Assembly (NCBI GenBank): GCA_947498775.1
Contig: CANMLL010000001.1
Span: 1-64,000 of the forward strand
Direction of reading: 5' to 3'
Length of the DNA: 64,000 nt
Origin: an uncultured Aquimarina sp.
Lineage (GTDB): Bacteria; Bacteroidota; Bacteroidia; Flavobacteriales; Flavobacteriaceae
Every line of letters begins with the position of its first letter. Within the stretch, counting starts at the first letter, position 1. Below are positions 49,444 to 59,620 of the stretch, piece after piece. Under the pieces are notes generated by a model that was given only the letters and a program-made list of their open reading frames with translations, was not told where the DNA came from and searched no databases. Both the position numbers and the translations under genes were made by a program.

Positions 49444-50676
49444 TTACTTTGATTTTATTTTGTGAAGTAATTTTTCAGCTTCTATATTATCTGAATCCAT
49501 TTTCAGGGAAATGTTTAAATATTGTATAGCATTGTCTACTTCTTTCTCATAAAAATAGCTTCTACCAAGTAAAAAGTATAAATAAGAAGATTCTATTTTG
49601 TTATCAATTAGCCTTTTTGATAGTTCAATTACTTCTAATTCTCTCCCTAGATTACTAAGCATACTGATGGCACTTTCCCAGTCTTTTACGGTAAATGATT
49701 CTATTTTTATTATAGGTTTTAACTCTGGATTATTACGTAAAAAATAAAATGCTGGAATATTGATTGACCAAAGAGGGTTTTCTGCAAGCCCTTTTTGTAT
49801 CCATTTGATTGCTGCATCTTCATTTCCCAACACCATGTTGGCAACTGCAATTCTTGAGTAGATTCCATCCCATCCATCTAACAAAGCTTCAGCCTCTGAT
49901 AATTTTTGTTTTGCTTTTTTTGAATTTCCCAAGCGATTAGCATAAAGAGATTGGTTTAGCCTTATTCTGCCATAGTGATAATTCATTAACGTTTGTAATT
50001 CTTTGATTGGGTTTTTAGAATTATCTACTCGAAGATCGATCTGATTAAACCACGCATTGTTAGTTCCTTTTACAACAACAGCAGCCGATCGCTTTCCCGA
50101 AATTTGCCCACCTGCATTTTGCCCAGCGACTAAGCTTTTTAATAACCGTTCTGCTAGAGTGCCGTTAGAATTTTCAAAAGCTTTTGACATATCAGACAAC
50201 ACTTGGTCGGCTAATTGATTGCCCATCACTACATACTTAGTTCCTAAGTGTTCAGAAGCTTCTCCATTCCAGTATTTTAAGGATTTACCAGTAAATGCAA
50301 ATACATTTCCAATTGCATCTATTCCTGAAACTTGTCGATAATTTGCATTTTTATCAGCATTTCTTACTTCTATTATGGCTTCTTTGATTGATTTTCCTTC
50401 TTTTAGTTTTTTAAACCCTTCAATAGCGTATCTTGGTTCGGTTTCTGCTATTACAGAAAACGCTCCGATTTCTGGTTGAATATAAATAGTCGAGTTTCCG
50501 ACATAGATATTGTTAGTAGCTACTGCAATCCCTAATTCTTGAGCATTATCATCATAAGCAAGGATTGAAAAAGTTGAGTTTATATTTTTTTCCGTCAATA
50601 AGCTAGGTAGATTTTGCGCCGAAACTTGGATTAAAGTAATTAATATAAAAGCAGTTATGGATAATGAATTTGGCAT
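49444..50676 (-). CDS. DUF1028 (Ntn hydrolase-like) protein with TPR tail
   Basis: 410 residues. Signal peptide (about 1-20), then the DUF1028 fold: STFSILAYDDNAQELGIAVATNN at the N-terminus, where a Thr/Ser follows the cleavage of the leader, and NVFAFTGKSLKYW, VVMGNQLADQVL, AGGQISGKRSAAVVVKG. The C-terminal third holds helical TPR-like repeats (LYFLLGRSYFYEKEVDNAIQYLNISLKM). Such proteins are thought to be hydrolases; the substrate is unknown. It lies with a LytTR gene between the two copies of a 57-bp repeat. Confidence 0.85.
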   Translation of the reverse strand: MPNSLSITAFILITLIQVSAQNLPSLLTEKNINSTFSILAYDDNAQELGIAVATNNIYVGNSTIYIQPEIGAFSVIAETEPRYAIEGFKKLKEGKSIKEAIIEVRNADKNANYRQVSGIDAIGNVFAFTGKSLKYWNGEASEHLGTKYVVMGNQLADQVLSDMSKAFENSNGTLAERLLKSLVAGQNAGGQISGKRSAAVVVKGTNNAWFNQIDLRVDNSKNPIKELQTLMNYHYGRIRLNQSLYANRLGNSKKAKQKLSEAEALLDGWDGIYSRIAVANMVLGNEDAAIKWIQKGLAENPLWSINIPAFYFLRNNPELKPIIKIESFTVKDWESAISMLSNLGRELEVIELSKRLIDNKIESSYLYFLLGRSYFYEKEVDNAIQYLNISLKMDSDNIEAEKLLHKIKSK

Positions 50677-50777
50677 AATAATTTTGTTATGGTTTTTGTC
50701 AAAATTACAGACTCAAGGAAGCATAGCAATTGATGAAAAACCAATTAGGGATGAAAATAGATTTTTAGGGACGAAAT

Positions 50778-51527
50778 TTAGGGCAGATTAAGCCTATGCT
50801 TATATTTGTTTGAAGCTTTAAGCTGCATTTGAGTTAAAACAATAATGTTGCCGGCCTTCCATTTTTTAAAATGAATAGGATTAATAAGATATGAACGATG
50901 AATCTTTATTAAATAAGATTCTTGGTTTTGAATTCTTTTTAGGGTATTTCTGAGTGTTTTTTTGCAAAGAATATCGTTTTCTAAGTAATATACATCTATG
51001 TAATTACCTGCACTTACCACACATACTATTTCTTTACGATTGACTCTTAGCTGATCATGTTTGTTTTCACCTTTAAGAGTTGTTATTTTTTTAACTTGAT
51101 TTGACTTGTTTTTATTTAAATGTAATCGATGAGAAATAATTATTGAACCTATTATAAAAAAAATAGGATAAAATATTGTGTAGGCAAATTCAGGAAAATC
51201 ACTACCGCCATTTATGATTCTGGATTTGTAATAAAAGAAACTACCTATTAAAAACAGAAAACTAAAAAATGTTATAAATACTACCTCCAATCCTATATTC
51301 CAACAATTAATTTTTTTTACAACCCAATTTTGAAAAGGGATCATCATAAAATAAGCGCCAAATAAAATCACACCATAAAATGGCATGGTAATGAGTCTAT
51401 AGAGGAACGACAAATTAATCACATCGTATGGAGTAAGAATTATCAAAAGAAGAATAAGTGAAATACTTGAAAAATATGCGATAGATCGATGATGCTTATA
51501 AGATGTATTTACTTCAAATTGTAACAT
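50778..51527 (-). CDS. Membrane-anchored LytTR-type transcription regulator
   Basis: 249 residues. N-terminal part has about four membrane helices (about 17-135), then the LytTR DNA-binding domain (about 155-249): VNRKEIVCVVSAGNYIDVYYLENDIL, RNTLKRIQ and SYLIKIHRSYLINPIHFKKW are the usual conserved blocks. It has no receiver domain, so the signal may be read by the membrane part. It is followed on the same strand by the DUF1028 gene, a possible two-gene unit. Confidence 0.85.
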   Translation of the reverse strand: MLQFEVNTSYKHHRSIAYFSSISLILLLIILTPYDVINLSFLYRLITMPFYGVILFGAYFMMIPFQNWVVKKINCWNIGLEVVFITFFSFLFLIGSFFYYKSRIINGGSDFPEFAYTIFYPIFFIIGSIIISHRLHLNKNKSNQVKKITTLKGENKHDQLRVNRKEIVCVVSAGNYIDVYYLENDILCKKTLRNTLKRIQNQESYLIKIHRSYLINPIHFKKWKAGNIIVLTQMQLKASNKYKHRLNLP

Positions 51528-51609
51528 TATGTATTGATGTTTTTGATATATGGAAGATATTTTTCATCATGTCCAATAACAGCGTAAAGATATTACAAAT
51601 TGAATCACC

Positions 51610-51666
51610 AATATCCATTATTTTTGTAAAGTGGAAGAAGTACCCGCACATAGAAAAATTATTCAT
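51610..51666. repeat. 57-bp direct repeat, copy 2 (at dinB)
   Basis: Covers a TATTTTTG -7-like box, the GTG start of dinB at 51631 and 12 codons. It is identical to 49369-49425. Confidence 0.9.
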
Positions 51667-52743
51667 GTCGACATGGATGCGTTCTACGCTTCGGTAGAGC
51701 AAATGGATAACCCTGAGTTAAAGGGAAAGCCTTTGGCTGTTGGTGGTGGCGGAAAGCGTGGGGTAGTGAGTGCAGCCAGTTATGAGGCACGCGTATTTGG
51801 TGTGAGATCTGCAATGCCAGGGTTTACGGCGCGAAAACTGTGTCCGGATCTAATCTTTGTGAGACCTAGATTTGATCGTTATCAGGAGATTTCTTCTCAA
51901 GTTCGAAAAATATTCTTTGATTATACCGATCTGGTCGAGCCTTTATCTCTAGATGAAGCCTATCTTGATGTTACCGAAAACAAAAAAGGAAATCCAAGTG
52001 CGACCTTAATCGCGCAAGAAATTAGACAACGAATTTTTGATGAAGTCGGATTAACAGCTTCTGCAGGAATATCGATTAACAAGTTTGTCGCCAAAATCGC
52101 TAGCGACTATAACAAACCTAACGGACAAAAAACAGTAAATCCGGAAGATGTAATCGCATTTCTTGAAGATTTGGATGTCAAAAAGTTTTATGGAGTTGGT
52201 AAAGTAACCCAAGCCAAGATGTACCAAATGGGAATTTATACCGGGAAAGATTTGAAATTAAAATCCGAAGAGTTTCTTACACAGCATTTTGGTAAATCTG
52301 GCGGGCATTATTATCGTATTGTACGTGGTATTCACCGTAGTGAGGTAAAACCAAACCGCGAACGCAAATCACTGGCTGCAGAACGTACTTTTAGCGAGAA
52401 CATAGCCTCAGAGATTTATATGCTCGAAAGGTTGGAAAGCATTGCCGAAGAATTACAAAAACGACTCAAACGAAGCAAAGTAGCCGGCAGAACTGTGACA
52501 TTAAAGATCAAATACAGTGATTTTACCCTCCAAACCCGAAGCAAAACACTACCATATTTTGTAAATGATGCTACCATATTATTAGAAACTGCCAAAGATC
52601 TGCTATACCAGGATAAAATGAAAGATTCTGTTCGATTATTGGGAATTTCACTCTCTAATTTAAATACAGGAAAGAAAAATGACAAGAAAAAGGAGAAAGA
52701 GAACGAAGAAGTAGAAATTATCCAGTTACGATTTGATTTTTGA
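51631..52743 (+). CDS. dinB: DNA polymerase IV (Y-family)
   Basis: 370 residues from GTG 51631. Y-family motifs: HVDMDAFYASVE (metal-binding Asp/Phe, about 12-22), YEARVFGVRSAMP, SLDEAYLDVT (SxDE, about 107-116), GISINKFVAKIASDYNKPNGQ, and little-finger region from about 235. It copies damaged DNA in mutagenic repair. A TAttTTTG box lies only 5 bp before the GTG, so the mRNA may have almost no leader. The 5' end is duplicated at 49369. Convergent with the aminotransferase gene. Confidence 0.95.
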   Translation: MEEVPAHRKIIHVDMDAFYASVEQMDNPELKGKPLAVGGGGKRGVVSAASYEARVFGVRSAMPGFTARKLCPDLIFVRPRFDRYQEISSQVRKIFFDYTDLVEPLSLDEAYLDVTENKKGNPSATLIAQEIRQRIFDEVGLTASAGISINKFVAKIASDYNKPNGQKTVNPEDVIAFLEDLDVKKFYGVGKVTQAKMYQMGIYTGKDLKLKSEEFLTQHFGKSGGHYYRIVRGIHRSEVKPNRERKSLAAERTFSENIASEIYMLERLESIAEELQKRLKRSKVAGRTVTLKIKYSDFTLQTRSKTLPYFVNDATILLETAKDLLYQDKMKDSVRLLGISLSNLNTGKKNDKKKEKENEEVEIIQLRFDF

Positions 52744-52883
52744 TCAAAAAAGCGTCAATTCAAGTATTTTTTGCCATAAAATGAAGAAAAACGTATCAAA
52801 AATAGCTTTTTTAATACAAAAATTACTATTCTCGATACGATCCTTCTTTCAATCGGATCACTCGAATTGACGTAATTTTTATT

Positions 52884-54029
52884 TCAAATTCCACACAAAA
52901 TTTCAGCAGCTCGTTTCAATGTATCTTCAGTCTTGGCAAAACAAAAGCGAAGTACGTTATCATCTTGTTGATTTAAATTAAATACCGAAACTGGTATCGA
53001 AGCAATTTTGTAATCTTTTGTCAACCTTTCGGCGAAAGCCACATCACCTTCATCTGTAATTGTGGCATAATCCAGTAACTGAAAATACGTTCCTGAAGCA
53101 GGAGTATAGCTAAAACGAGATTCTTTGATTAATGATAAGAATAAATCGCGTTTTTCCTGATAAAAGTTGGGTAGGGATAGATAATGCTCTGGCGTCTTTA
53201 AATATTTGGCCAATGCATATTGCATGGGATGATTGCTGCAAAACACGTTAAATTGATGCACTTTCCTGAATTCTTTCATCAAGGTTTTTGGAGCAAGGCA
53301 ATACCCCATTTTCCAGCCAGTGGTATGAAATGTTTTTCCGAAAGAAGCTGTAATAAAGGCACGTTCTGCCAATCCAGGAAAAAGTGCTGCACTTTGATGT
53401 TGTTGTCCATCAAAAATAATATGTTCATATACCTCGTCGCTTAACAAAATAATGTTGGTATTATTTAGTAGTTTTTCTAGTTGAAGCATATCATCTTTGG
53501 ACCAAATACTTCCACTGGGATTATGAGGTGTATTAATAATCACCATTTTGGTTTTTGAAGTAATTTTTGATGCTACTTCCTGCCAATTAATAGTAAAATC
53601 AGGAGCTGACAGCTGTATTGGAACGATCGTTCCTTTAAATAATTTGATCGAAGGTTCGTAGGAATCGTAAGCAGGTTTAAAGATAATCACTTCATCTCCG
53701 GGATTTATAAATGCCGAAATAATCGTAAAAATGGCTTGTGTAGCACCCGATGTTACTGTCACCTCTGTATCGGGATGGTATGTACTACCATACAACGAAT
53801 TGGTTTTTTCGGCAATTACTTCTCTCAAAGATAGCAGGCCGGGCATTGGAGCATATTGATTATACCCTTTTTTCATGGCTTGTGTGACCAAATTGACCAA
53901 TTCTGGGCTGGCTTCAAAATTTGGAAAGCCTTGTGAGAGATTGATGGCATCATACTGGTTTGCCATTTTACTCATGATGGTAAATATGGTGGTAGAAACC
54001 CCCGGAAGTTTGGAATTGATGTTTTGCAT
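52884..54029 (-). CDS. Methionine aminotransferase (YbdL-like)
   Basis: 381 residues of the class I PLP aminotransferases. Start MQNINSKLPGVSTTIFTIMSKMANQYDAINLSQGFPNFEA matches YbdL-type enzymes; the PLP lysine is in ITASFGKTFHTTGWKMGYC (about 237). INTPHNPSGS and SDEVYEHIIF are the conserved substrate and cofactor stretches. It transaminates methionine and aromatic residues with 2-oxo acids, a step of methionine salvage. Single gene divergent from sdhC. Confidence 0.9.
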   Translation of the reverse strand: MQNINSKLPGVSTTIFTIMSKMANQYDAINLSQGFPNFEASPELVNLVTQAMKKGYNQYAPMPGLLSLREVIAEKTNSLYGSTYHPDTEVTVTSGATQAIFTIISAFINPGDEVIIFKPAYDSYEPSIKLFKGTIVPIQLSAPDFTINWQEVASKITSKTKMVIINTPHNPSGSIWSKDDMLQLEKLLNNTNIILLSDEVYEHIIFDGQQHQSAALFPGLAERAFITASFGKTFHTTGWKMGYCLAPKTLMKEFRKVHQFNVFCSNHPMQYALAKYLKTPEHYLSLPNFYQEKRDLFLSLIKESRFSYTPASGTYFQLLDYATITDEGDVAFAERLTKDYKIASIPVSVFNLNQQDDNVLRFCFAKTEDTLKRAAEILCGI

Positions 54030-54177
54030 GGTCTAAAATTAGGATATTTATAAAAAACAACGCTTTTTTTTGTTTAAAGTTAAATATCGATTTCAAACGA
54101 TTTCGCTTTAATAAGTAAACAAAGTAAAATTCTTTTTTATATTGATTATAAATAGTGAAATAAACACTTCATAAAGC

Positions 54178-54208
54178 TTGGCTAAAATAACACTGAGTCC
54201 TATTTTTG
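54178..54208 (+). promoter_or_regulatory. Promoter of the sdh operon
   Basis: TTG at 54178-54180, 20-bp spacer, TATTTTTG at 54201-54208. It matches the Bacteroidota consensus, 30 bp before the sdhC ATG. Confidence 0.7.
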
Positions 54209-54237
54209 TTGCTCAACTAATTATAACATTTTAAATA

Positions 54238-54903
54238 ATGGGTGGATTGATAAAATCTTCAGTAGCTAGAAAAGTTGCCATGGCACTTTCAGGACTTTTC
54301 TTAGTTTTCTTCTTATTACAGCACTTTACTATCAATTTTACTTCGATTTTTAGCGCAGATGTATTTAACGAACTATCTCATTTTATGGGAACCAATCCCT
54401 TGGTTCAGTTTGTATTACAGCCTATTTTGATATTCGGAGTCGTTTTTCACTTTGTAATGGGATTTATTTTGGAAATCAAAAATAGAAACGCGCGAGCGGT
54501 TAAGTATGCACAATTTAAAGGAGGGGCAAATTCCTCTTGGGTGTCTAGAAATATGATCTATTCGGGATTGGTAGTTTTAGCGTTCTTAGGGTTACATTTT
54601 TATGATTTTTGGGTTCCTGAAATAGTACATAAATATATTGAGTTTGCGCCAGAAGATACTTCGCGCTACTATCACGAATTGTTAGAGAAATTTGTAAGCC
54701 CGACTAGAACTGGTTTATATGTACTTTCGTTTGTGTTTTTGGCCCTACATCTGTGGCACGGATTTGCATCTTCATTTCAATCTGTTGGATTCAACAATAA
54801 ATATTCTGTAGGGGCGACCAAATTTGCCAAAGCTTTTTCGATTGTAATTCCGCTAGGATTTATCATCATTGCTTTGGTGCTTCATCTAAATCATAATCAT
54901 TAA
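54238..54903 (+). CDS. sdhC: Succinate dehydrogenase cytochrome b subunit (b558 type)
   Basis: 221 residues, five membrane helices. It carries the b558 family layout: [23 protein letters not shown] at the N-terminus (first heme His), [37 protein letters not shown], and the [23 protein letters not shown] end. His residues for two hemes are present. It anchors the SDH/fumarate reductase in the inner membrane and passes electrons to menaquinone. First gene of sdhCAB; it has a promoter at 54178. Confidence 0.93.
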   Translation: MGGLIKSSVARKVAMALSGLFLVFFLLQHFTINFTSIFSADVFNELSHFMGTNPLVQFVLQPILIFGVVFHFVMGFILEIKNRNARAVKYAQFKGGANSSWVSRNMIYSGLVVLAFLGLHFYDFWVPEIVHKYIEFAPEDTSRYYHELLEKFVSPTRTGLYVLSFVFLALHLWHGFASSFQSVGFNNKYSVGATKFAKAFSIVIPLGFIIIALVLHLNHNH

Positions 54904-54916
54904 AAACACCACGAGT

Positions 54917-56932
54917 ATGTCAATTTTAGATTCTAAAATACCTGAAGGTCCACTGGCAGATAAGTGGACAAAACATAAAGACACAATCAATCTGGTGAAT
55001 CCGGCCAACAAACGTAATATTGATATTATCGTTGTAGGAACCGGATTGGCAGGAGGAAGCGCCGCGGCAACTTTGGCCGAGCTTGGATATAATGTAAAAA
55101 CATTTTGCTATCAGGATTCTCCACGGCGTGCACACTCGATTGCGGCACAAGGAGGAATCAATGCAGCAAAGAACTATCAAGGTGATGGGGATTCTGTATA
55201 TCGTCTTTTTTATGATACGGTTAAAGGGGGAGATTATCGATCCAGAGAAGCCAACGTGCATCGATTAGCAGAGGTTTCTACAAATATCATAGATCAATGT
55301 GTTGCTCAAGGGGTTCCGTTTGCAAGAGAATATGGTGGGTTACTGGATAATCGTTCTTTTGGTGGAGTACTGGTATCCAGAACATTTTATGCAAAAGGAC
55401 AAACAGGGCAACAGCTATTGTTGGGCGCATATTCTGCAATGAATCGCCAAATTAAGAGAGGGAAAATTAAATCGCATACGCGTCACGAAATGCTGGATAT
55501 CGTAAAAATAGATGGCAAAGCGAGAGGAATTATAGCTAGAGATTTGGTTACTGGTGAGATTGAGCGTCATTCTGCTCATGCAGTAGTGATAGCTTCAGGC
55601 GGATATGGTAATTTATTTTATTTGAGCACCTATGCTATGGGGAGTAACGTAACCGCTACCTGGAAAGCACATAGGAGAGGAGCTCATTTTGCCAATCCTT
55701 GTTATACACAAATTCATCCAACCTGTATTCCGGTTTCGGGAGATCATCAATCAAAATTAACTTTGATGTCTGAGTCACTTCGTAATGATGGGCGTATTTG
55801 GGTGCCAAAAAGAAAAGAAGATGCCGAAGCCATACGAGCCGGTAAATTAAAACCCACACAACTATCTGAGGAGGAAAGAGACTATTACTTAGAGCGACGT
55901 TACCCTGCTTTTGGTAACCTGGTACCACGTGATGTTGCATCGAGAGCTGCAAAAGAGCGTTGTGATGCTGGTTTTGGAGTAAATAAAACAGGAGAAGCAG
56001 TATATCTTGATTTTGCTGCAGCGATCCAACGTTATGGTCAAGAAAAAGCATATACTTCTGGAGTAGATAATCCAACCAAAGAAGAAATTACAAAATTAGG
56101 AGCAGAAGTTGTTGAAGCAAAATACGGAAACCTGTTTCAGATGTATGAGAAAATCGTAGATGAGAATCCTTACAGAACTCCAATGATGATTTACCCTGCT
56201 GTACATTATGCAATGGGAGGTCTTTGGGTAGATTATAATCTGCAAACGACAATACCAGGATGTTATGCCGCTGGAGAAGCAAATTTTTCTGATCACGGAG
56301 CAAATAGATTAGGAGCTTCTGCATTGATGCAAGGTCTTGCAGATGGATATTTCGTATTACCGTATACTATTGGAGATTATTTATCCCACGATATCCGTAC
56401 CGGAAAAATACCTACAGATACTCAAGAATTTGATCAGGCAGAAAAAGATGTAAAAGATCGTATTGAGAAGTTAATGGCTGGATCAGGAGAGCATTCTGTA
56501 GATTATTACCATAAGAAATTAGGTAAGATCATGTGGAACAAATGCGGAATGTCTCGTAATGAAAAGGATTTAAAAGAGGCTATTAAGGAGATTGCTGCTT
56601 TACGTGAAGATTTTTGGAAAAATGTAAAAGTCCCAGGACAAGCTAATAGCATGAATCCTGAATTAGAAAAAGCAGGAAGAGTAGCAGATTTCTTAGAATT
56701 AGGAGAGTTGTTTGCAAAAGATGCACTAAATCGTAATGAATCTTGTGGAGGACATTTTAGAGAAGAATCTGTAGAACAAGATGGTGAGCAAAAAGGTGAA
56801 GCATTGCGGGATGATAAAAACTTTAAGTACGTTGCTGCATGGGAATATAAAGGAGAGCCTAAAGACGCAAAACTTCATAAGGAAGACCTGGTCTTCGAAA
56901 ACATTGAATTAAAAACACGAAGCTATAAATAG
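54917..56932 (+). CDS. sdhA: Succinate dehydrogenase flavoprotein subunit
   Basis: 671 residues. FAD-binding [21 protein letters not shown] (about 34-54), the covalent FAD His in [14 protein letters not shown] (about 75), the substrate site with Arg/His in [16 protein letters not shown], and C-terminal [25 protein letters not shown]. Converts succinate to fumarate. Only 13 bp after sdhC and 86 bp before sdhB; the latter gap has palindromic GTTGTCAGTT-type repeats. Confidence 0.96.
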   Translation: MSILDSKIPEGPLADKWTKHKDTINLVNPANKRNIDIIVVGTGLAGGSAAATLAELGYNVKTFCYQDSPRRAHSIAAQGGINAAKNYQGDGDSVYRLFYDTVKGGDYRSREANVHRLAEVSTNIIDQCVAQGVPFAREYGGLLDNRSFGGVLVSRTFYAKGQTGQQLLLGAYSAMNRQIKRGKIKSHTRHEMLDIVKIDGKARGIIARDLVTGEIERHSAHAVVIASGGYGNLFYLSTYAMGSNVTATWKAHRRGAHFANPCYTQIHPTCIPVSGDHQSKLTLMSESLRNDGRIWVPKRKEDAEAIRAGKLKPTQLSEEERDYYLERRYPAFGNLVPRDVASRAAKERCDAGFGVNKTGEAVYLDFAAAIQRYGQEKAYTSGVDNPTKEEITKLGAEVVEAKYGNLFQMYEKIVDENPYRTPMMIYPAVHYAMGGLWVDYNLQTTIPGCYAAGEANFSDHGANRLGASALMQGLADGYFVLPYTIGDYLSHDIRTGKIPTDTQEFDQAEKDVKDRIEKLMAGSGEHSVDYYHKKLGKIMWNKCGMSRNEKDLKEAIKEIAALREDFWKNVKVPGQANSMNPELEKAGRVADFLELGELFAKDALNRNESCGGHFREESVEQDGEQKGEALRDDKNFKYVAAWEYKGEPKDAKLHKEDLVFENIELKTRSYK

Positions 56933-57018
56933 TTGATGGTTGATAGTTGTTAGTTTATAGAGACCAAAAATTGGTTTTGAACTAACAACCGACAACTGAC
57001 AACCAAAAACTAAAATAT

Positions 57019-57765
57019 ATGAATCTTACACTAAAAATATGGCGTCAAAAGGATGCTAAATCACAAGGAAAAATAGTAGACTATCCAATTTCCGGAATTG
57101 AAGATGATATGTCTTTTTTAGAGATGTTGGATGTGTTAAATGAAGAGCTTATTAATAAAGGCGAAGAACCTGTGGTATTTGATCACGATTGTAGAGAAGG
57201 TATTTGCGGTACTTGTTCGTTACAAATTAACGGACAACCTCATGGACCTGATCGTTTGATTACGGTTTGCCAACTACACATGCGTAGTTTCAAAGATGGC
57301 GATACAATTTTTATAGAACCGTTTAGAGCAAAAGCATTTCCTGTTATTAAGGATTTAATGATTGATCGTAGTGCATTTGATAGAATACAGCAAGCGGGAG
57401 GCTATATTTCGGTTAATACTTCTGGAAATACAGTAGATGCAAATGCTATTCCTATCGAAAAAGAAAAAGCAGATGATGCATTTGCAGCAGCAACTTGCAT
57501 TGGTTGTGGCGCGTGTGTTGCAGCTTGTAAAAATGCTTCTGCCATGTTATTTACATCAGCAAAAGTTTCACAATTTGCATTATTGCCGCAAGGTCAGGTT
57601 GAAGCCTCCAATCGTGTGTTGGCTATGGTAAATCAAATGGATGAAGAAGGATTTGGTAACTGCACCAATACAGGAGCTTGCGAGATTGAATGTCCTAAAG
57701 GAATTTCTTTAGAAAATATTGCACGGATGAACAGAGAGTACATGAAAGCTAGTATGAAAGGATAA
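57019..57765 (+). CDS. sdhB: Succinate dehydrogenase iron-sulfur subunit
   Basis: 248 residues. 2Fe-2S motif [16 protein letters not shown] (about 67-82), 4Fe-4[16 protein letters not shown] (about 159-173) and 3Fe-4[16 protein letters not shown] (about 214-228), all in the usual order. Passes electrons from FAD to the b subunit. Ends the sdhCAB operon; a terminator follows at 57787. Confidence 0.96.
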   Translation: MNLTLKIWRQKDAKSQGKIVDYPISGIEDDMSFLEMLDVLNEELINKGEEPVVFDHDCREGICGTCSLQINGQPHGPDRLITVCQLHMRSFKDGDTIFIEPFRAKAFPVIKDLMIDRSAFDRIQQAGGYISVNTSGNTVDANAIPIEKEKADDAFAAATCIGCGACVAACKNASAMLFTSAKVSQFALLPQGQVEASNRVLAMVNQMDEEGFGNCTNTGACEIECPKGISLENIARMNREYMKASMKG

Positions 57766-57786
57766 TTCTAAGCATATAATGATATC

Positions 57787-57827
57787 AAATCCAAATCTTG
57801 TTTTTTAAGGTTTGGATTTTGTTTTTT
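57787..57827 (+). terminator. Terminator of the sdh operon
   Basis: AAATCCAAA (57787-57795) pairs with TTTGGATTT (57811-57819), followed by TGTTTTTTT. It lies 21 bp after the sdhB stop. Confidence 0.75.
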
Positions 57828-57846
57828 TAAGCAAATTTCAAAAAAT

Positions 57847-58809
57847 ATGAGAAAACGTAACACACAAATCATAGGATTCTATCTCGTTCTGATGCTATTT
57901 TTTACACCTAATTTGGTTAAAAGCCAATCAGCAACCAATGTTATAGTAGATAAGCCAAAGAAAGAAGCTTTGTTTAATGAACCTAATCTTTTGAAACGGT
58001 TAAAAGAATTGTCATCAGCTTCATATGAAGGAAGACGCACCGGGGAGAAAGGTAACATGTTGGCAAGAGCTTTTATTGCAATTAAGTTTAATGAATTAAT
58101 CGAAAATCCTTTAGAAATATCGTCTCCTAACAGCGCATTTAATTTTAAAATTAAAGAAAAAAAATATGAAGGAGAAAATATAATTGGAGGAATTAAAGGA
58201 ACTCACTTTCCTGAGAAATATATAGTGATCAGTGCACATTATGACCATTTGGGTGTTAAGGATGGAAAAATATATAATGGGGCAGATGACAATGCTTCAG
58301 GAGTATGTGCTCTTTTTGCCTTTGCTGAATATTTTAAGAAAAATCCACCAAAGCATTCTGTAATTTTAGTGGCTTTTGATGCTGAAGAATTAGGGCTACA
58401 AGGCGCCAAACATTTTGTGAAAGAACCTCCGGTTAACAAAAAAGATATTATTCTTAATATCAATATGGATATGATCGGAAGAAATGTCAATAACGAGTTA
58501 TATGTAGTTGGTGCTCGATATAATAAACAGCTTAAAGGTATTCTAAACGATTTTAATCATACGATTGATATTAAGCTATTAGAAGGGCATGACGGTTCTG
58601 ATGACAAACAAGATTGGACGTATGCTTCAGACCATGGGCCATTTCATAAAGCTAAAATCCCGTTTTTATATTTTGGAGAAGAAGATCACCCCGATTATCA
58701 TAAACATACCGATGATTATCATAAAATAGACCCGATTTTCTATTTAAATGCGGTACACGTTATTATTTCGGTTTTTAAAGATGTCGATCAGGGATTTAAA
58801 GTGAAGTAA
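57847..58809 (+). CDS. M28-family metallopeptidase (secreted)
   Basis: 320 residues with a signal peptide (about 1-27, ending VKSQS). The M28 zinc sites: ISAHYDHLG (H, about 131-139), NGADDNASG (bridging Asp, about 146-154), DAEELGLQGAKHF (catalytic and zinc Glu, about 180-192), NMDMIGRN and late His YHKHTDDYHKI. It removes N-terminal residues from peptides outside the inner membrane. It converges on the SDR gene with a 14-bp overlap of 3' ends. Confidence 0.9.
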   Translation: MRKRNTQIIGFYLVLMLFFTPNLVKSQSATNVIVDKPKKEALFNEPNLLKRLKELSSASYEGRRTGEKGNMLARAFIAIKFNELIENPLEISSPNSAFNFKIKEKKYEGENIIGGIKGTHFPEKYIVISAHYDHLGVKDGKIYNGADDNASGVCALFAFAEYFKKNPPKHSVILVAFDAEELGLQGAKHFVKEPPVNKKDIILNINMDMIGRNVNNELYVVGARYNKQLKGILNDFNHTIDIKLLEGHDGSDDKQDWTYASDHGPFHKAKIPFLYFGEEDHPDYHKHTDDYHKIDPIFYLNAVHVIISVFKDVDQGFKVK

Positions 58810-59620
58810 TATCTAGATTTCTTTTGAAACTATAACCTAATGCATTTTCAATTTTGTTAGAATTGATTATTTTCCCTTTGGAATGGGTCTCATAGTCATA
58901 ATCTGGGACAGGTAATCCCATTTTTTCGCAAACAGTACGATAATATTTGGCCTTATCTGGGTGATCAGGATATGATGCATTAAATACTTCACCGAAACTC
59001 TTTGTTTTAATGATCTTTTTAATAATACCCAAACAGTCATCAAGATGAATTAAGTTTACCGGTGCTTTTGGGTTTTTGATATTACTTCTTCTAGAAAGCA
59101 TATTGGCAGGATGCCTGTTTGGGCCAAATAAACCGGCAAAGCGCAAAAGGGTAGTTTTGAAATTCTTGTGGTTTTGCAGTAATTTTTCTACTTCAATTAG
59201 TTGTTTTCCGGCATTTGAAGTGGCATTTGGCACCGTTTCATCAGAAACTAAAGGAAATCCCTCTAAATCTGCAAAAACCGATGTAGAGCTCACAAAAAGC
59301 ACATTTTTGATAGTTGATTTTTCGATAGGAGGAAGAAGTGTTTGGATTTTGGCTACAAAATTAACTTTTGGATTTCTTCGCAGTCCTGGGGGGATGTTAA
59401 TAATTAGTATATCACTTCCTGATAAAAAAGAGGTTATATCTCCGGTAGGCCCTTCTTCTGTCAATGCAATTTGATACCCAATAATCTTGTTTTTAACAAG
59501 GTTCTCTAATTTATCTTCAGAAGTTGTAGATCCTTTTACCGTATAATTTTCTTCAATAAGAGCTTTGGCTAATGGTAACCCCAGCCATCCGGTGCCTAGA
59601 ACGCTAATTTGTTTGGTCAT
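58796..59620 (-). CDS. SDR-family NAD(P)-dependent epimerase-like protein (YeeZ-like)
   Basis: 274 residues. Rossmann loop VLGTGWLGLPLAKALIEENYTVKGSTTS (about 5-32), then VLFVSSTSVFAD (active-site Ser/Thr strand) and PVNLIHLDDCLGIIKKII. The YxxxK pair of classical SDRs is not obvious, typical of YeeZ-type proteins. Substrate unknown. Its start overlaps the stop of the large peptidase gene by 17 bp, so they are one operon. Confidence 0.85.
   Translation of the reverse strand: MTKQISVLGTGWLGLPLAKALIEENYTVKGSTTSEDKLENLVKNKIIGYQIALTEEGPTGDITSFLSGSDILIINIPPGLRRNPKVNFVAKIQTLLPPIEKSTIKNVLFVSSTSVFADLEGFPLVSDETVPNATSNAGKQLIEVEKLLQNHKNFKTTLLRFAGLFGPNRHPANMLSRRSNIKNPKAPVNLIHLDDCLGIIKKIIKTKSFGEVFNASYPDHPDKAKYYRTVCEKMGLPVPDYDYETHSKGKIINSNKIENALGYSFKRNLDITSL

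Noticed and set aside
56933..57018. Short repeated motifs (GTTGTTAGTT, CAACTGACAACC) between sdhA and sdhB as a regulatory element.
   Set aside because: They pair only loosely and resemble common intergenic filler in this genome; there is no sign that they split the operon.
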